DNA of 64,000 nucleotides from Anaspis maculata (lineage: Eukaryota; Arthropoda; Insecta; Coleoptera; Scraptiidae), in contig OX421966.1 in NCBI GenBank assembly GCA_949128115.1, positions 36,845,042-36,909,041 of the forward strand, written 5' to 3'. The position numbers and the translations under genes are program-made. The notes under the pieces are model-generated. The model did no database searches, was not told the origin of the DNA, and saw nothing but the letters and a program-made list of their open reading frames with translations. Below, in pieces: positions 1 through 11,820 of the stretch. The stretch's first letter is position 1, and each line of letters starts with the position of its first letter.

Positions 1-2178
1 TGCTAAAGTAGTATACAAAACAGTAATAATCAGAATGACTGCAATTGAAAAAACTGTGGAACTATTCATTTTTTAGTTGCTTTTATTTTGTGAAATCTTC
101 AAGTGAAAAAACCTATTCCATTTTATAAAGTTGTCAAGCTGTAGTTATCAAAGCGTTTCTACATAGTTTGACGTTTGATATTGCATAATTATTTTACTAG
201 GATAGGATCCGACAGTTCTTAATTTTTGTATAATTTGTATTATTATACAGATTGAATGTCACTGCAGTTAAATGTTATAAAATGTTTAAATGTTAAAAAC
301 CCTCCTTAAGAAAATTGGAAGGGTATATATTGTTCGAAGAAAAAACATGGCAGTTCTGGCTTTTGATGTGTGGACCTCTACATGCAAATAATCTGGTACA
401 TTGATTTTCGTAAATTTCAGTTCTGTGGTGCAACCGACCCTCGAGTATAGTGCTCAAGTTGACTCAAGTTACTGACGGACTGACCTCTACGAGCTGACCT
501 TATATGACTTGAGACAAGATCTATTTGATTCCATCAAATAATCGAATAAGCCAGATCTTCAGGAACCTATATTTTTCACTGTACCAGATTATTTTGCAAG
601 CGTTGGTAGTGGTACCTTCTAATTAATTAATGGATGTGTTGAAATTTGTCGTTTTTCAATTCACTTGAGGAGGGAAGATGTCATAGACAATAACAATAAT
701 TAAATATGAATGGCTATAATTTTCAGTACCTCTATCTAGAGTTATGTTGAAGACACAAGTGTTAATTACTTATTTAAAGTTTATCATTATGTACGAAATT
801 TGTGTACTTTTTTGGTTTTAATGAATAATATAACGTGTTTTAAAAGAATACGTTGATTTAATGCACATAAAGTGAACTTGTTTCGCTAATCGGGTGACTG
901 ACATAAATCGTTTTCCAAGAAAACACTGTTGCGAGTTCAAAATTGCATGTAACTACATTTTTACAACTCCATTGTCTTGAATCTGAATAGTCTGTAGATG
1001 TGTTAGAGATAGCGAAATAAAAATCAGCAAGTTGTCGCGTAGATTTAGAGGAAAAAGGCGAGCATCGAGCAATAAGCAATAATAGCAATATCGTGTTAAA
1101 CCTGATGCATGTCGCTTGTGACATTTGATCACAAGATGTCTGAACAAGGTTAAAAAATCATTACGCCTATGATACGGTAATAATTTTGGCTGAGCAGTTG
1201 CAAAACTGCTTCCTGCATTGATAGCTCTGACCCCGAGGCTGACCCTGAAGAAGAAGAGCAATTGAAGAGCAGAAGAGCAGAAGAATCTATTGACAAAAAA
1301 CATGGCGGACTCGTTTAGCAAAAAAGATTTAAAAGCAATTCAATGACTCCTATTGGTACTTTGTAGGTCGCTTTAGATAAACCAGCCGATATAAATACTA
1401 TTCCAATCTAAGTTGCTGATGATCTCGCTTTCTCTCATGTAATGTCTCGCTGCATCTCTATCTAACTTAGGTTGAGTCGGTGAGCTTTGTTGCAGAAGGC
1501 AAGGGCCTATTGTCAGTATTCTCTTGACGTTTGTATTCATTCTATTCCGTTGTCATAAACAAGGGAAATTACCGATAGGAAATCTACCCTCGTTATAGGG
1601 AATTTCTTATCGTCAAGAAGTTTGAACGGCTTAATGTAGCTGCCACGCGAAGTAGCCATGGCTGGCAGTGTGACTGGTGCAAAGTGTGAATACAAGGGTA
1701 CGATTAATTAGGTAGTCGGATATGTCCAGAGAACGATGATGGGCAAAAGACAAATCATACAATAATGTCTTTGTACCTACAATGTAGAATCTTAAAAAGT
1801 TTGACTCCTTCGGAAAGACTTCGCTGGTTAGTTAGAGACAGGCGCGAAAAAAGCAAGGTGACAAACTACAAGATCACATGTTCATAGATCTGTATATTTA
1901 GTTCCATACTGGAGACTGACACATTTTACTAAAGAGGTCGTCTGTTGTACCTACCTACCTATCTCCGTGTTTTACAAACTAGATAATTTTCATCTAGCAT
2001 ATTTTTCAATGTTTCATCAAGTGCATCCAATACATGTATCGCCCAAAAAGTATCGATCAAAGTATGTCTCAAGGACACATCTTACGGATGTTCTTTTTGG
2101 AAAACCTACGTAAAATTAGACCATTAAGCGCATTTCCATGTCGAAACGAAACAAAGCACTCAAACTTAACGTTTTTGA

Positions 2179-2186
2179 TATAAATA
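2179..2186 (+). promoter_or_regulatory. TATA box of ALP-A
   Basis: TATAAATA lies 46 bases before the chosen ATG at 2225. A start about 30 bases downstream would leave a 5' leader of roughly 10-15 bases. ALP-C has the same octamer 43 bases before its ATG, so the core promoter appears conserved between the paralogues. Its position also argues against the in-frame upstream ATG at 2138, which lies before the TATA box. Confidence 0.6.
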
Positions 2187-2224
2187 ACTGTCCAAACTTC
2201 TTATCGTTCCACTCTGCAAGAAAC

Positions 2225-3496
2225 ATGGCTAAAATTCTGATCTTTTTGGCAGTCCTGTCATGTGCCATCCAAATATTTTCTGATGCTTTGCCACAGGCGA
2301 CCGGTCCAAAAGCACGTAAGTTTATTTTCACAAAAATTAATTGAAGGATTTTCCTAACGAACAGCTTTTTAGCGCACTTCTCCAAACGGGAAGGCGCTTT
2401 TGTCCTCGCTTTGTCCGTCCGTCCGTCCGTCCGTCCGTCACAGCATCTAGTCCTAGACGAAAAGGTTTTTGCGAAAAAATTTTACTCCATTGGGTAGCTC
2501 ATGACCTTGTATCCCGAACCAAGAAAAATCTCGACGAAATAATAATAAACAATGACAATAATAACGATTTAGTGTGACGCGGCATCGCCGTTGAATGCTG
2601 CATTTCAGAAGCCGGCCTGATCTCGAAAGTTATCACATGCGAAAAAGTACCCGATCTTCTCATTTTACCATAATACATATGCGGAGTTATATTTAGAGAA
2701 TGATTTGAACTTTATTTTAATGAAAATTTCACATCGGTGCGAGGTGCCGATTAGTAGTTATTAATTTTTAAACATGACTCCGAAACTACGGCTCGGCCGC
2801 AAATGATTTATTCGTTGCTTGCTGGTGCTTGATATCCTTTCCTCCGAACAAAACGAAATTCAATACAGAAAATATTTCAACTCGAATGGGTAGCTTATGG
2901 CCTTGGTACGCGAATCAAGAAAAATTTTGCCGAAATAATCATGAACAATTACAAAAATAACATCTTGGTGTAGGGCGGCTTCGCCGATCAAGTGCTGGCA
3001 TTCGCGGTAAGATGTAGAAAGTTGCGATATGCAGGCAACTACAATTTCTTAATGAAATACATCACTGCATGTACGGCATTATATTTAGAGAACAATTTGA
3101 ACTTTCTTTTGACAAAAACCCCACTTCGATCCGACCGTTGGGTCAATTGTTATCAATTTTTGAAAACGACCGCAAAGCCACGGCTCGGCGCATATTACAC
3201 GACCCTACAAATTTAAAATCAGACGTGCCGAAATAGTAATTGAACATTTTGAAATAGTCAATACTAGGTACCTGAAGGATAATGGCACTCAAATTACGAA
3301 AGATGTTCGCTCGATAACAAAAAAAAAGTAGGTAGGTATCACTAAAAATCATGTGACAAGGCTACCATTTTTTCGGTTTTTCGATAAAAAAGAAATGTTC
3401 CAATTCAAAAGTGAACCCGATATTAGTGTTCAGGAGGTCGAAATCAGTTGGAGAACATTTTTTTATATAAGTAACAGAATGACGCTTATGTGGCCG

Positions 3497-3535
<39 letters not shown>

Positions 3536-6500
3536 CGAGTCCGTGCAGAAATTAAGACGCTGTACTCCTTCTCGAGAATTGAAACAAGAGTCTTGGAACT
3601 TTTTTCCGATTAATAGCTGATGTCCCCAAGGGTGGCCAATGGGCACTATTTTTGTTATCCATACATCGTTATCATTATTCTCAAAAAACAGAGATCTCCT
3701 GTGCACTTCGATGAAGTTGAACTTCTCCTCGGGAAATAAAGCTACAGCCCTTGAAGATTGAACTTTATCCGGTGGATAGCTTAGGTCCTCAAGGACCAAA
3801 TAGGCAGGTTGGCTTTCATAATTCGGCCGCCATCTTGGCTGCCATATTGAAATTTCTTATTAGTGGAACGATTGTCATGAAACTTGAAACTTACCCTTGT
3901 CTAGTACGATCATTCTTATTTTCAAGCCAAATTTCATGATTGCCCCACCATCTTGGCCGCCATATTGAAATCTCTTATAAGTGGAAGGATTTTCATGAAA
4001 CTTGAGAGTTACGCTTGTCTCGTACGATCATTCCTATTTTCAAGCTGAGTTTCATAATTCTGCCGCCATCTTGGCTGCCATATTGAAATCTCTTGTTAGT
4101 GGAACGATTTTCATGAAACTTGGAACTTACCCTTGTCTAGTACGATCATTTTGATTTTCAAGCCGAATTTCATGATTCTGTCGATGTTTTGGCCGCCATA
4201 TTGCAATTTTTTGCCCAAGACGGTAGAACCCTAATCACTTAACATCTTGCGTTCACTAATCCTCCAAAAAGGAAGTGCGCTACTGAGCCTCATGCCCATG
4301 AGGCATATTCGCTTGTTTCTAGGTGGATATGATTCCATGCATCGTCACCCATCACCAAGACCACAGAAGAAAACAGCACAAGCTACTTACGGAATCGATG
4401 ATGGTGAGAAAACTGCGGGGTTCTGGAGGAAGCAAGCCGTGGACTCTGTAAATCAGAGACTAAAGAAAATCAATCAGAAAAATAAAGCCAAGAACGTGAT
4501 ATTTTTCTTGGGCGATGGTATGTCGGTACCGACTCTGGCAGCAACCAGGAATTACCTGGGCGGCGAGAACCGTGAGCTGTCCTTCGACAAGTTCCCGCAC
4601 ACCGCAGTTTCTAAGGTTAGTGTGCTTCTACAAGTTCATTTTCTATGTTCCCTTTTGTTATTTTCTTAAAAGGCTTTCGATCTTCTCACTGTATTTTTAA
4701 CAGTTTTTTACTTTCCCGGTCCCTCATCAACAGGGAAGGAAAATTTGTTATTTTCATGATAGCCCTATCCACTGCAGCAGCATAATAAACCTAATAGCAA
4801 GTTGACGTATAGACAAGACATTCTAGGTTTATACATCGCGTGTTCACCATAAATCCAGAATTTCACTTCTCAATGTTTTGAAAGAGAGCCTGCCGCACTC
4901 GGATCGAGCTTTCACACTTCTTCTGTGAGGCCAAAAACGAAACGAAGCCGAAGGCAAGTTGCCGGTCGGTTGCCGACGAACCTGCGCTGCGCCGTTTTTG
5001 GTCAAAGTGCCAAAGTGCAGGTACTTACTTCGTTTGTCCACCCAACGAGGATTGTCGGTGCCCACTACTGGACACCGGCAACCTGCCTTCGTTGTGTTTT
5101 TTGCCTAATAGACGGCGACGGATTTTCATATCATTTCAACAAAGCTTCAATGTTGATTGAGATCCCTCTACACCTCATGATGACCAGAACGAACCTTCTC
5201 CGGCTGGTAGCCGGGGCCTTTGGACGTTATAGTTCTTTAAAGAAAAAAATAAATTGTATGTGTTATTCGTTATAACGGAAAAGCTTTATAACGTGACGTC
5301 AAACCAATACCCTGATAGCTTGATTAAAAAAGTGCGAGCGGAATGTCTGCAGCAGCTAGAACGGGCGCGAGGTCCAACGAGCCATGTCTAAAACGGGCCC
5401 GGGTTCGAGACCTACCAAGTCCGATTTTTTTTTTCGAAAGAAAATCGTTTCTTTTAATTTTTCAAGCAATCTGAATTCAAAATACTGATTCTTTCCTGGA
5501 TTCTTGACTTTTTTCCGATAATTCAGTATAGCGTTCGCTTGTTAGGTAGGTACCTAGTCCGTGTGAAAAGTAACAAGAAAAATTCGAAAAGGCGTTACTG
5601 AATTATCGGAGAAAGTCAAGAATCCAGTAAGAAATCAGTATTTTGAATTTCAATTGCTTCAAAAATAAAAAAGAACGATTTTCTTTAGAAAAAAGATCGA
5701 ACTTGGTGGGTCTCGAACCCGGGCCCGTTTGGGACATGGCTCGCTGAACCTCGCGCCCATTCTAGTTGCTGCGAACATTCTGCTCGCACTTTTTCAATCA
5801 GGGTAATCGTTTGACGTCTCAAAATAGCCCGTCATAAAGGACACGTACAATTTGTTTTTTTTTTTCTTTAAAGGGATATAGCGGCCAAAGGCTCCGGCTA
5901 CCAGCCGGGAATAGTTCGTTCTGATCATCAGGCGATGTAAAGGGATGTTGAAATTAACATTGTAGCTTTGTTGAAATTATATGAAAAATCCGTCGCTAGC
6001 TCCTAGACTATAATAAGCGAACCCACTGCACCCTTACTTTTTTTGAAAGAGGAATTGGAACGTCGTAGTTGCCATGTCGTTTGATTTTTCTTGTTACGGC
6101 AACAAGAAGGTTACATTGATAGAACTGAACTTTCGCAAATTTGGACATCTGATGTTGACAGGATGACATCACATACTTAAATAGCTATACCGCTCATGAA
6201 CCTATTGCGCACTCTGCCGCGCTGCGCAACAGAAGGAGTTAGCGATCCAGTTTTCTCAAGTACCATCACGTAAGTTATGTGATATTTAGTTTTCTTGAAA
6301 TTACCAAATAATCACATCGAGTTGGATGATTGGGAGCCACTGTACTCTAGTGAACGAAACGTCAAGTGACAGCTTTTTGACAGTGTAAATAAACATCACG
6401 TAGTTAACCGAACTTTTGAACGCTGGGGTGATTGCACACCTTTTCTCTACCTGTTGATTCCCACTGGATGTTATTAGAGTTGATTCCACGTACTTTGAGG

Positions 6501-7374
6501 GAGAAGCAAAATAATGTCGTGCTTAGTCAAGTGGCCAAGTAGCGAAGTGGTACCACTTCACATCACCCAAAATCCCTAAATAACCATCAAGATGGCGGCG
6601 CCCATAATTACAGGTGTCGGACGTCTCTCTTGCGCGGTATAGCTATTTAAGTATGTGGATGACATATGCGATGACTGTGATGTCCAGACATTTGACAAAT
6701 GAGACGTGTACTTGACAGAGGCGCGCGTTCAAATCATGTTGAAATCTTCAAATCATGTCAGCATTCTGTCTCTTTCCTTCGCATTAAAAATTTGTATTCT
6801 CCATCCTGCTCTGGCGAATGGGTTTCTGTGCGAATGGGCGAATGGGCGAATGGGCGAATGGGAATGAGTTTATTGTCAATTTGAACCCTCATTGCCCTAA
6901 AAGCTTTTAGCGCTTATTTAACATATCTATCCGGAGCCTGAGTAGTACCCCTTTTTGTACCTCTCTTGTATTTGACGGAGCTGTACTGAACCCCTCATGT
7001 GTCATCTCGAATCTTTTGGAACTCTAGTGATGCCTTTTTGTGTTATTCAGAGTCCTATTAAGCCCTTTTTTGCCTTCTTTGTCGTTCCAAGCTCTCTGAG
7101 CATTCTAGTGTTTTTTCGTGACTATCGGAACTCCAGTAAGTCCCGTTGTGTCTTTTTGTATTGGTCGGAGAGTCGTACAGGCCTCCTTGTGTCTTCAAAT
7201 TTGCATGGGAAGCTCTTTTGTGCCTCATTGGGTTTTTCATAGCCTATTAGGACACCTTGTGTCGTCATGTGAATTTGCAGTTTTGCTAATGGTACGAACC
7301 TCGCCCCATTTCTATTCTATTATTGAAATATTTGTTTTCGTTATTTTTTTCCCACCAAATAGAAATAAAAGACC

Positions 7375-7407
<33 letters not shown>

Positions 7408-9690
7408 TCTTGAAAAAAATACATTCCATAAAGGCTCTGTTACGTTGTTATTACCTAGGCAACAGCCAATGGCCGACACGAATTTTTACATAACAGAGCG
7501 TTTATGGAAGGTTATTTTTCACAGAATAGCACTGAGTTCCCTTTTATTTTGTCTTGAATCTCGGAGCAATCTAGTAAGCCCCCGTGTATTTTCATGCATA
7601 AGTCGAAGTCTTACAGGACCACCCTTTGTCTTCAAGTGTCGTTCAGAGCCCTGATTATTAGCCTTTTTCAATTCTTCAAGAGTCCATTTCCATCAGGCTC
7701 TTGATCTTCCTCCCACCAAAGGGACATTTCGAACAAAAAATTACGTTCCTCCCTAGATACTCGCCGGGGAAGTATGGTGGTGCCGTAACAGATTTTTCGA
7801 ATTGTTTCTAGACGTACTGTGTGGACTTCCAAGTACCAGATTCTGCGTGTACGGCTACAGCTTACTTGACCGGAGTCAAGGCCAATTTGGGCACGCTAGG
7901 TATCACTGCTGGGATACCGTACGGAGATTGCGTGGCCATGACCAATGAAAGTGAATGGGTTTACTCACTGGCCCATTCGTTTCAACAGAAAGGACTCAGC
8001 AGCGGATTTGTGACCACCACCAGAGTGACTCATGCAACTCCAGGAGGTAAGTGGTATTTTTTCAGAAGTTGGCTCCAAAATTATCATTCATGCATGCGTT
8101 GGTCATGTATGTACTTCTGGCTATATGCCTCCTTCTGAATTTGGATCAAATTAGTGATATTTCGAGTAGGCAACCTTTGAGGTGACAAAGCCAATATCGG
8201 TATCCAAGAGCCAACCAAAATTGTTATTGATACTGCCTGATCACCAGGCACCGACTTCGCCTGACTTTTCTATCTCACTGGTCAGGTCACTTGAAGCATG
8301 GCAAACTTATCCCGACTCTACGCTTCTTATCGGCTCCCTGATGGAACACTTTGATTCTACTATGTACTAAAGCCTTGCCAGAAGGTGCCAGAGGTCACCT
8401 GAGACAAAATAATTACCTGAATGAATATGTTTCTGAACATCATAGTTCTCAACGGATGTAGAGCAGATGGCCACACGGTTTTCTACCAAGGAAACCAGTT
8501 TCACAGTTTTTAGATAAAAAATTCACTTTATAATTCACTTCGCATAGTAAATGAAAATCTATTACCCATGCACCACATACCCAGTAGATATTTTTTTATG
8601 ATCATTTCTGCCGCCGACAGTTTACTAAAATACTTTGGAATAACGAAACTAGAAGGGTTCAAAAGATCGCCCTTTGGTTTTTCATAACTTTGAAAATGGA
8701 AGTCGAAGAATTTTTTGTAAGCTTCATAAAACATTCCATATACAGTATACTCTGTTTTGATCTAATCTTGCGGGATCACCTGTATTATTTGCATAACCAC
8801 AATATTATTAAGAGCCCAAACTTTTAAACATGACAGGAGTTTATGCGCACACTGGCGCCAGAGAGTGGGAAGCAGACACCGACATCATCGAAAACCACGG
8901 AGATCCAAGCGTCTGCACGGACGTTGCCAGGCAACTCATCAACTGGGACACCGGAAAGAACTTGAAAGTGATCATGGGCGGTGGGAGGGCGACCATGCTC
9001 CCGTGGGGCACCATGGACGAGGAAGGCAACGAAGGTTACCGTTCAGACGGCATCAACTTGATACAGAAATGGCAAGACGACAAGAAGCAAGAAGGCAAAG
9101 TCGCTCAGTACGTGTGGAACAGAGAACAACTACTGAATGTCGACAGCGAAACTGAGTACTTGATGGGTAAGTTGCTTTCCTTGTGTTCTCGGTGCTTCGA
9201 GTTCTGCAAGTTCATTTTTTTCTCATTGTTATTCTTCCAGGACTGTTTGAAGCCGACCACTGCAAGTACAACCTGCAACGCGACCAACAGCTCGATCCGA
9301 GTCTGCCAGAAATGACCGAGGCGGCCATTAAGGTCCTGAGCAAGGACATCAAAGGCTACTTCTTGTTCGTGGAAGGAGGCCGGATAGACACGGCCCATCA
9401 CACGTCCAATGCGCACTTGGCGTTGGACGAAACCAAAGAATTCGCAACGGCGGTCGAGATCGCTGTCAATATGACCAGCGAAGAGGACACCCTGATCGTG
9501 GTAACGTCGGATCATGCTCACACCATGAGTTTCAGCGGGTACCCTCTGAGAGGTACCGACATTTTCGGATTGGTTGGAGACATTGCAGACGATGGACTCC
9601 CATTCACGACCCTTAACTACGCCAATGGGCTCGGGTATAGGAAAGCTGAAGCTGATGGCAGCAGGCATGATCCCAGCAAAGACGATTTGA
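2225..9690 (+). CDS. alkaline phosphatase ALP-A, five exons, C-terminal exon not found
   Basis: Exons read as 2225-2315, 4323-4615, 7812-8046, 8837-9166 and 9241-9690. All junctions are GT-AG and the frame is continuous for 466 codons. Exon 1 encodes a signal peptide beginning MAKILIFLAVLSCAIQIF. A basic linker of about 60 residues follows, then the ALP core: LGDGMS with the metal Asp at residue 95, PDSACTATAYL with the nucleophile Ser139, RVTHAT with His202, Arg215, MGGGR, VEGGRID with Glu361/Asp366/His370, and TSDHAHT with Asp407/His408. The family hydrolyses phosphate monoesters at a two-zinc, one-magnesium site. Thr204 replaces the Ser usual in animal ALPs; E. coli ALP also uses Thr there. 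A good donor (GTGAGT) follows at 9691, but no exon encoding the expected H-G-G-[ED]-D block with the last zinc His was found before ALP-B. Reading through the donor stops at about 9731. Either the end is lost or it is spliced from far downstream. Confidence 0.88.
2366..4316 (+). mobile_element. Helentron-like non-autonomous element (HINE/DINE-1-type), copy 1
   Basis: The left end, TTTTTAGCGCACTTC, folds on itself (AGCGCACTTCTCC against GGGAAGGCGCT at 2371-2398). A (CCGT)n tract at 2412-2439 follows. Two diverged ~400-bp units (from about 2480 and 2880), a (GTCT)n tract at 3500-3534 and four ~130-bp units (about 3820-4200, 'ttggccgccatattgaaat') make up the body. Near the right end lie a subterminal inverted copy of the left end (GGAAGTGCGCTA, 4271-4282), a perfect hairpin GCCTCATG-CC-CATGAGGC (4287-4304) and CTTGTT. 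This is the layout known for Helentron-derived elements. No helicase gene is present. It fills almost the whole first ALP-A intron. Confidence 0.6.
5115..5996. repeat. large fold-back (palindromic) repeat in ALP-A intron
   Basis: The two ~440-bp arms match in opposite orientation around about 5556, with moderate divergence and indels. The arms run from GCGACGGATTTTC to GAAAAATCCGTCGC. Each arm contains a B-box-like string (GGTTCGAGACC, near 5401-5411 and inverted near 5710), which hints at a tRNA-derived component. No target duplication could be assigned. Confidence 0.65.
6170..6657. mobile_element. 488-bp TIR element with 8-bp target duplication (hAT-type size)
   Basis: Terminal inverted repeats of about 24 bp begin CACATACTTAAATAGC at 6170 and end with the reverse complement at 6657. 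The element is flanked by a perfect direct repeat GATGACAT (6162-6169 and 6658-6665). An 8-bp duplication is characteristic of hAT transposons. There is no transposase, so it is a non-autonomous element in ALP-A intron 2. Confidence 0.75.
6830..6863. repeat. 8-bp tandem repeat (GCGAATGG)n
   Basis: Four to five copies of GCGAATGG stand in line inside ALP-A intron 2, with a diverged copy just upstream. Confidence 0.8.
6930..7660. repeat. degenerate ~50-60 bp tandem repeat
   Basis: The phrase 'cggaactctagtaagcccttttgtgtctt' recurs with many changes about ten times, interrupted near 7300-7550. No reading frame is preserved across units. It sits in ALP-A intron 2 and includes a (TTA)n tract at 7375-7406. 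Confidence 0.5.
8634..8790. repeat. dispersed repeat, half of an element ending TCACCTGTA
   Basis: This stretch (from 'gaaactagaagggttcaaaa' to 'gatcacctgtat') is clearly related to 42318-42473, which ends 'aaatcacctgta'. Only one terminus is seen at each site, so these are partial copies of a fold-back-type transposon. It lies in ALP-A intron 3. Confidence 0.55.
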
Positions 9691-9868
9691 GTGAGTTTCA
9701 TTCTACTACGCCAGTTGCCATCTTTACGTGAAGTTGCCATTCAATCTTTAGATCATACCTGCTTTTATAAGATGAACGTAAATCTGAGATTGGTCATTTT
9801 GTCTGCAGAGTAGCACAAGAAAATGTTCTAGTCTCAGAGTCGTTTTTCTTATAAGAATATGATTACAA

Positions 9869-11030
9869 ATACGAGTATAGCATGACGATTAAATATGGCA
9901 TAGTTATGTGAATTTGGCAACAACGATTTTAAAAATCAACATTAGTTCAATTGTTATTGGTAATTCTCATTGCCAGTGTGAATTATTAAGCTGTTTTGAT
10001 GAAACAAATATTTTGCTGTTTTAATAAACTGATTCAATATTTTGTAAACAAAGAGATAAACACCACTTTATATGTCAAAATTGAATTAACTTATTGTTGT
10101 TCTGATTTTGTTACCGTAGAAATGATTGTTGCAACAATTATATCCATGACAACAAAACCAAGTTCAGAATTAAGGTCCCCATGCATTGGCAACCCCGTCG
10201 GACAACATGATTGGCGCGTGTTGACTGTCAGATTGACGCGTTGTTTTGCTTTGCTCAATATTCCATTGACATAACAATATTTACTAACTATATCTGATGT
10301 TTGTTGTTGCGCTGGCCTGCTTGCCACCCTGAGCTAAGCCGAATCGGGTTTTCAAACTCGCTCGAAAACCGGTCAACCTGTGGTGGAACCACGAACACTC
10401 GAAACACTCGACAGTTGTCGATCTCGACAATTTTGCTTTTCCTAACGGGTGAAGGGTGCAGAGGGGAAAGGGGAAATTGTCGAGATCGACAACTGTCGAG
10501 TGTTCGTGGTTCCACCACAGGTTGACCGGTTTTCGAGCGAGTTTGAAAACCCGATTCGGCTTAGCTCAGGGTGGCAAGCAGGCCAGCGCAACAACAAACA
10601 TCAGATATAGTTAGTAAATATTGTTATGTCAATGGAATATTGAGCAAAGCAAAACAACGCGTCAATCTGACAGTCAACACGCGCCAATCATGTTGTCCGA
10701 CGGGGTTGCCAATGCATGGGGACCTTAATTCTGAACTTGGTTTTGTTGTCATGGATATAATTGTTGCAACAATCATTTCTACGGTAACAAAATCAGAACA
10801 ACAATAAGTTAATTCAATTTTGACATATAAAGTGGTGTTTATCTCTTTGTTTACAAAATATTGAATCAGTTTATTAAAACAGCAAAATATTTGTTTCATC
10901 AAAACAGCTTAATAATTCACACTGGCAATGAGAATTACCAATAACAATTGAACTAATGTTGATTTTTAAAATCGTTGTTGCCAAATTCACATAACTATGC
11001 CATATTTAATCGTCATGCTATACTCGTATT
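9869..11030. repeat. 1.16-kb nearly perfect palindrome
   Basis: Arms of about 570 bp (9869-10436 and 10465-11030) are essentially identical in reverse complement. The only clear difference I see is an extra 'aacactcga' in the left arm near 10400. The central spacer is under 30 bp. It begins about 180 bp after the last ALP-A exon. Identical short open frames on opposite strands of the two arms are simply the palindrome read twice. It may be a very young fold-back element or an assembly artefact; no target duplication is obvious. Confidence 0.85.
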
Positions 11031-11229
11031 GACCGGTGATTTTTTCAAAATGAAATTTGCACCGTGAATTTGAAAAAACTGCAATGCACACTTTGACATG
11101 CGCTAAGTCCTACGAAATATTCATTTCAGGTGCAGACATGCTGAGAATGAAAGTTGGAGAAAAAATTCAGATAATTTTTGGAGGCAAAATTTTTGAAATC
11201 GGAAACATAGTTTCCGAGATTTCATCTCT

Positions 11230-11820
11230 GGAAAAACTGCAAATTTTACATTTTTTTATCCCCCCGTGAACAGATTTTCACCATTTTTTTTAACAAGAGA
11301 GGTAACTGGCTCTTGAACATTTGCCGACAATTTTTTTTTTTCAATTTCCCGGGAATTTCTCTGTCGAAACTGTGAAACAGACCTGGGTTATCGAAACCGG
11401 ACTTAAATGATGGAGCTTAAAGTAAAACCATAATTGACGATATTCACAATAACATGATTTGGAAAAAGATTTTAGGTTTGCCCGGAAAATTCGAATTTTC
11501 AAAATTTTCAATTTCCTGCAAATTATTCTCAATCTTTCTGTGGTGCCAGCTTCGTATCATTCACCTTCATCCATGTACCATGCGTCTGACTGCCTCACTC
11601 GCTTTTTTTACTTACATAATTTGGTTCCTTGTGAAAAACTGCAAATTTCCAACTTTTTAGCTTGTGAACAGATTTATACAAAAAATTTTCAACAAAGGGG
11701 AAGTGATTCTGGAACATATTCAGGCAATTTCTCTTAAAATTCTTCAAGTTTTTCGAGAGTTTTCCACTTTAAAATGAGTGACCGGCCTAGTTTATCGAGG
11801 CCAGACTCAAATGATGGAGC
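11230..11820. repeat. diverged direct repeat, two ~200-bp units about 400 bp apart
   Basis: The run 'ggaaaaactgcaaattt...gtgaacagattt' followed by 'tcgaaaccggacttaaatgatggagct' at 11230-11430 is echoed at 11630-11820. The remainder of 11031-13469 holds nothing else I recognise apart from a region at 12480-12860 with many short 'aatttgaaact' echoes. Confidence 0.5.

Noticed and set aside
1215..1320. Acidic stretch (EEEEQLKSRRAEES) in a plus-strand frame
   Set aside because: A purine-rich low-complexity run ending in TAG, without splice sites or homology.
2138..2224. Upstream in-frame ATG extending ALP-A by 29 residues
   Set aside because: It lies before the TATA box and would hide the signal peptide; the ATG at 2225 is followed at once by a typical hydrophobic leader.
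9691..9731. Read-through of the ALP-A donor as the natural C-terminus
   Set aside because: It would end after 13 unrelated residues and lose the last zinc His; a strong GTGAGT donor is present in the phase used by ALP-B and ALP-C.
10091..10807. Identical 78-codon and 92-codon open frames on opposite strands
   Set aside because: They are the same sequence read in the two arms of the 1.16-kb palindrome; there is no start context, homology or splice support.
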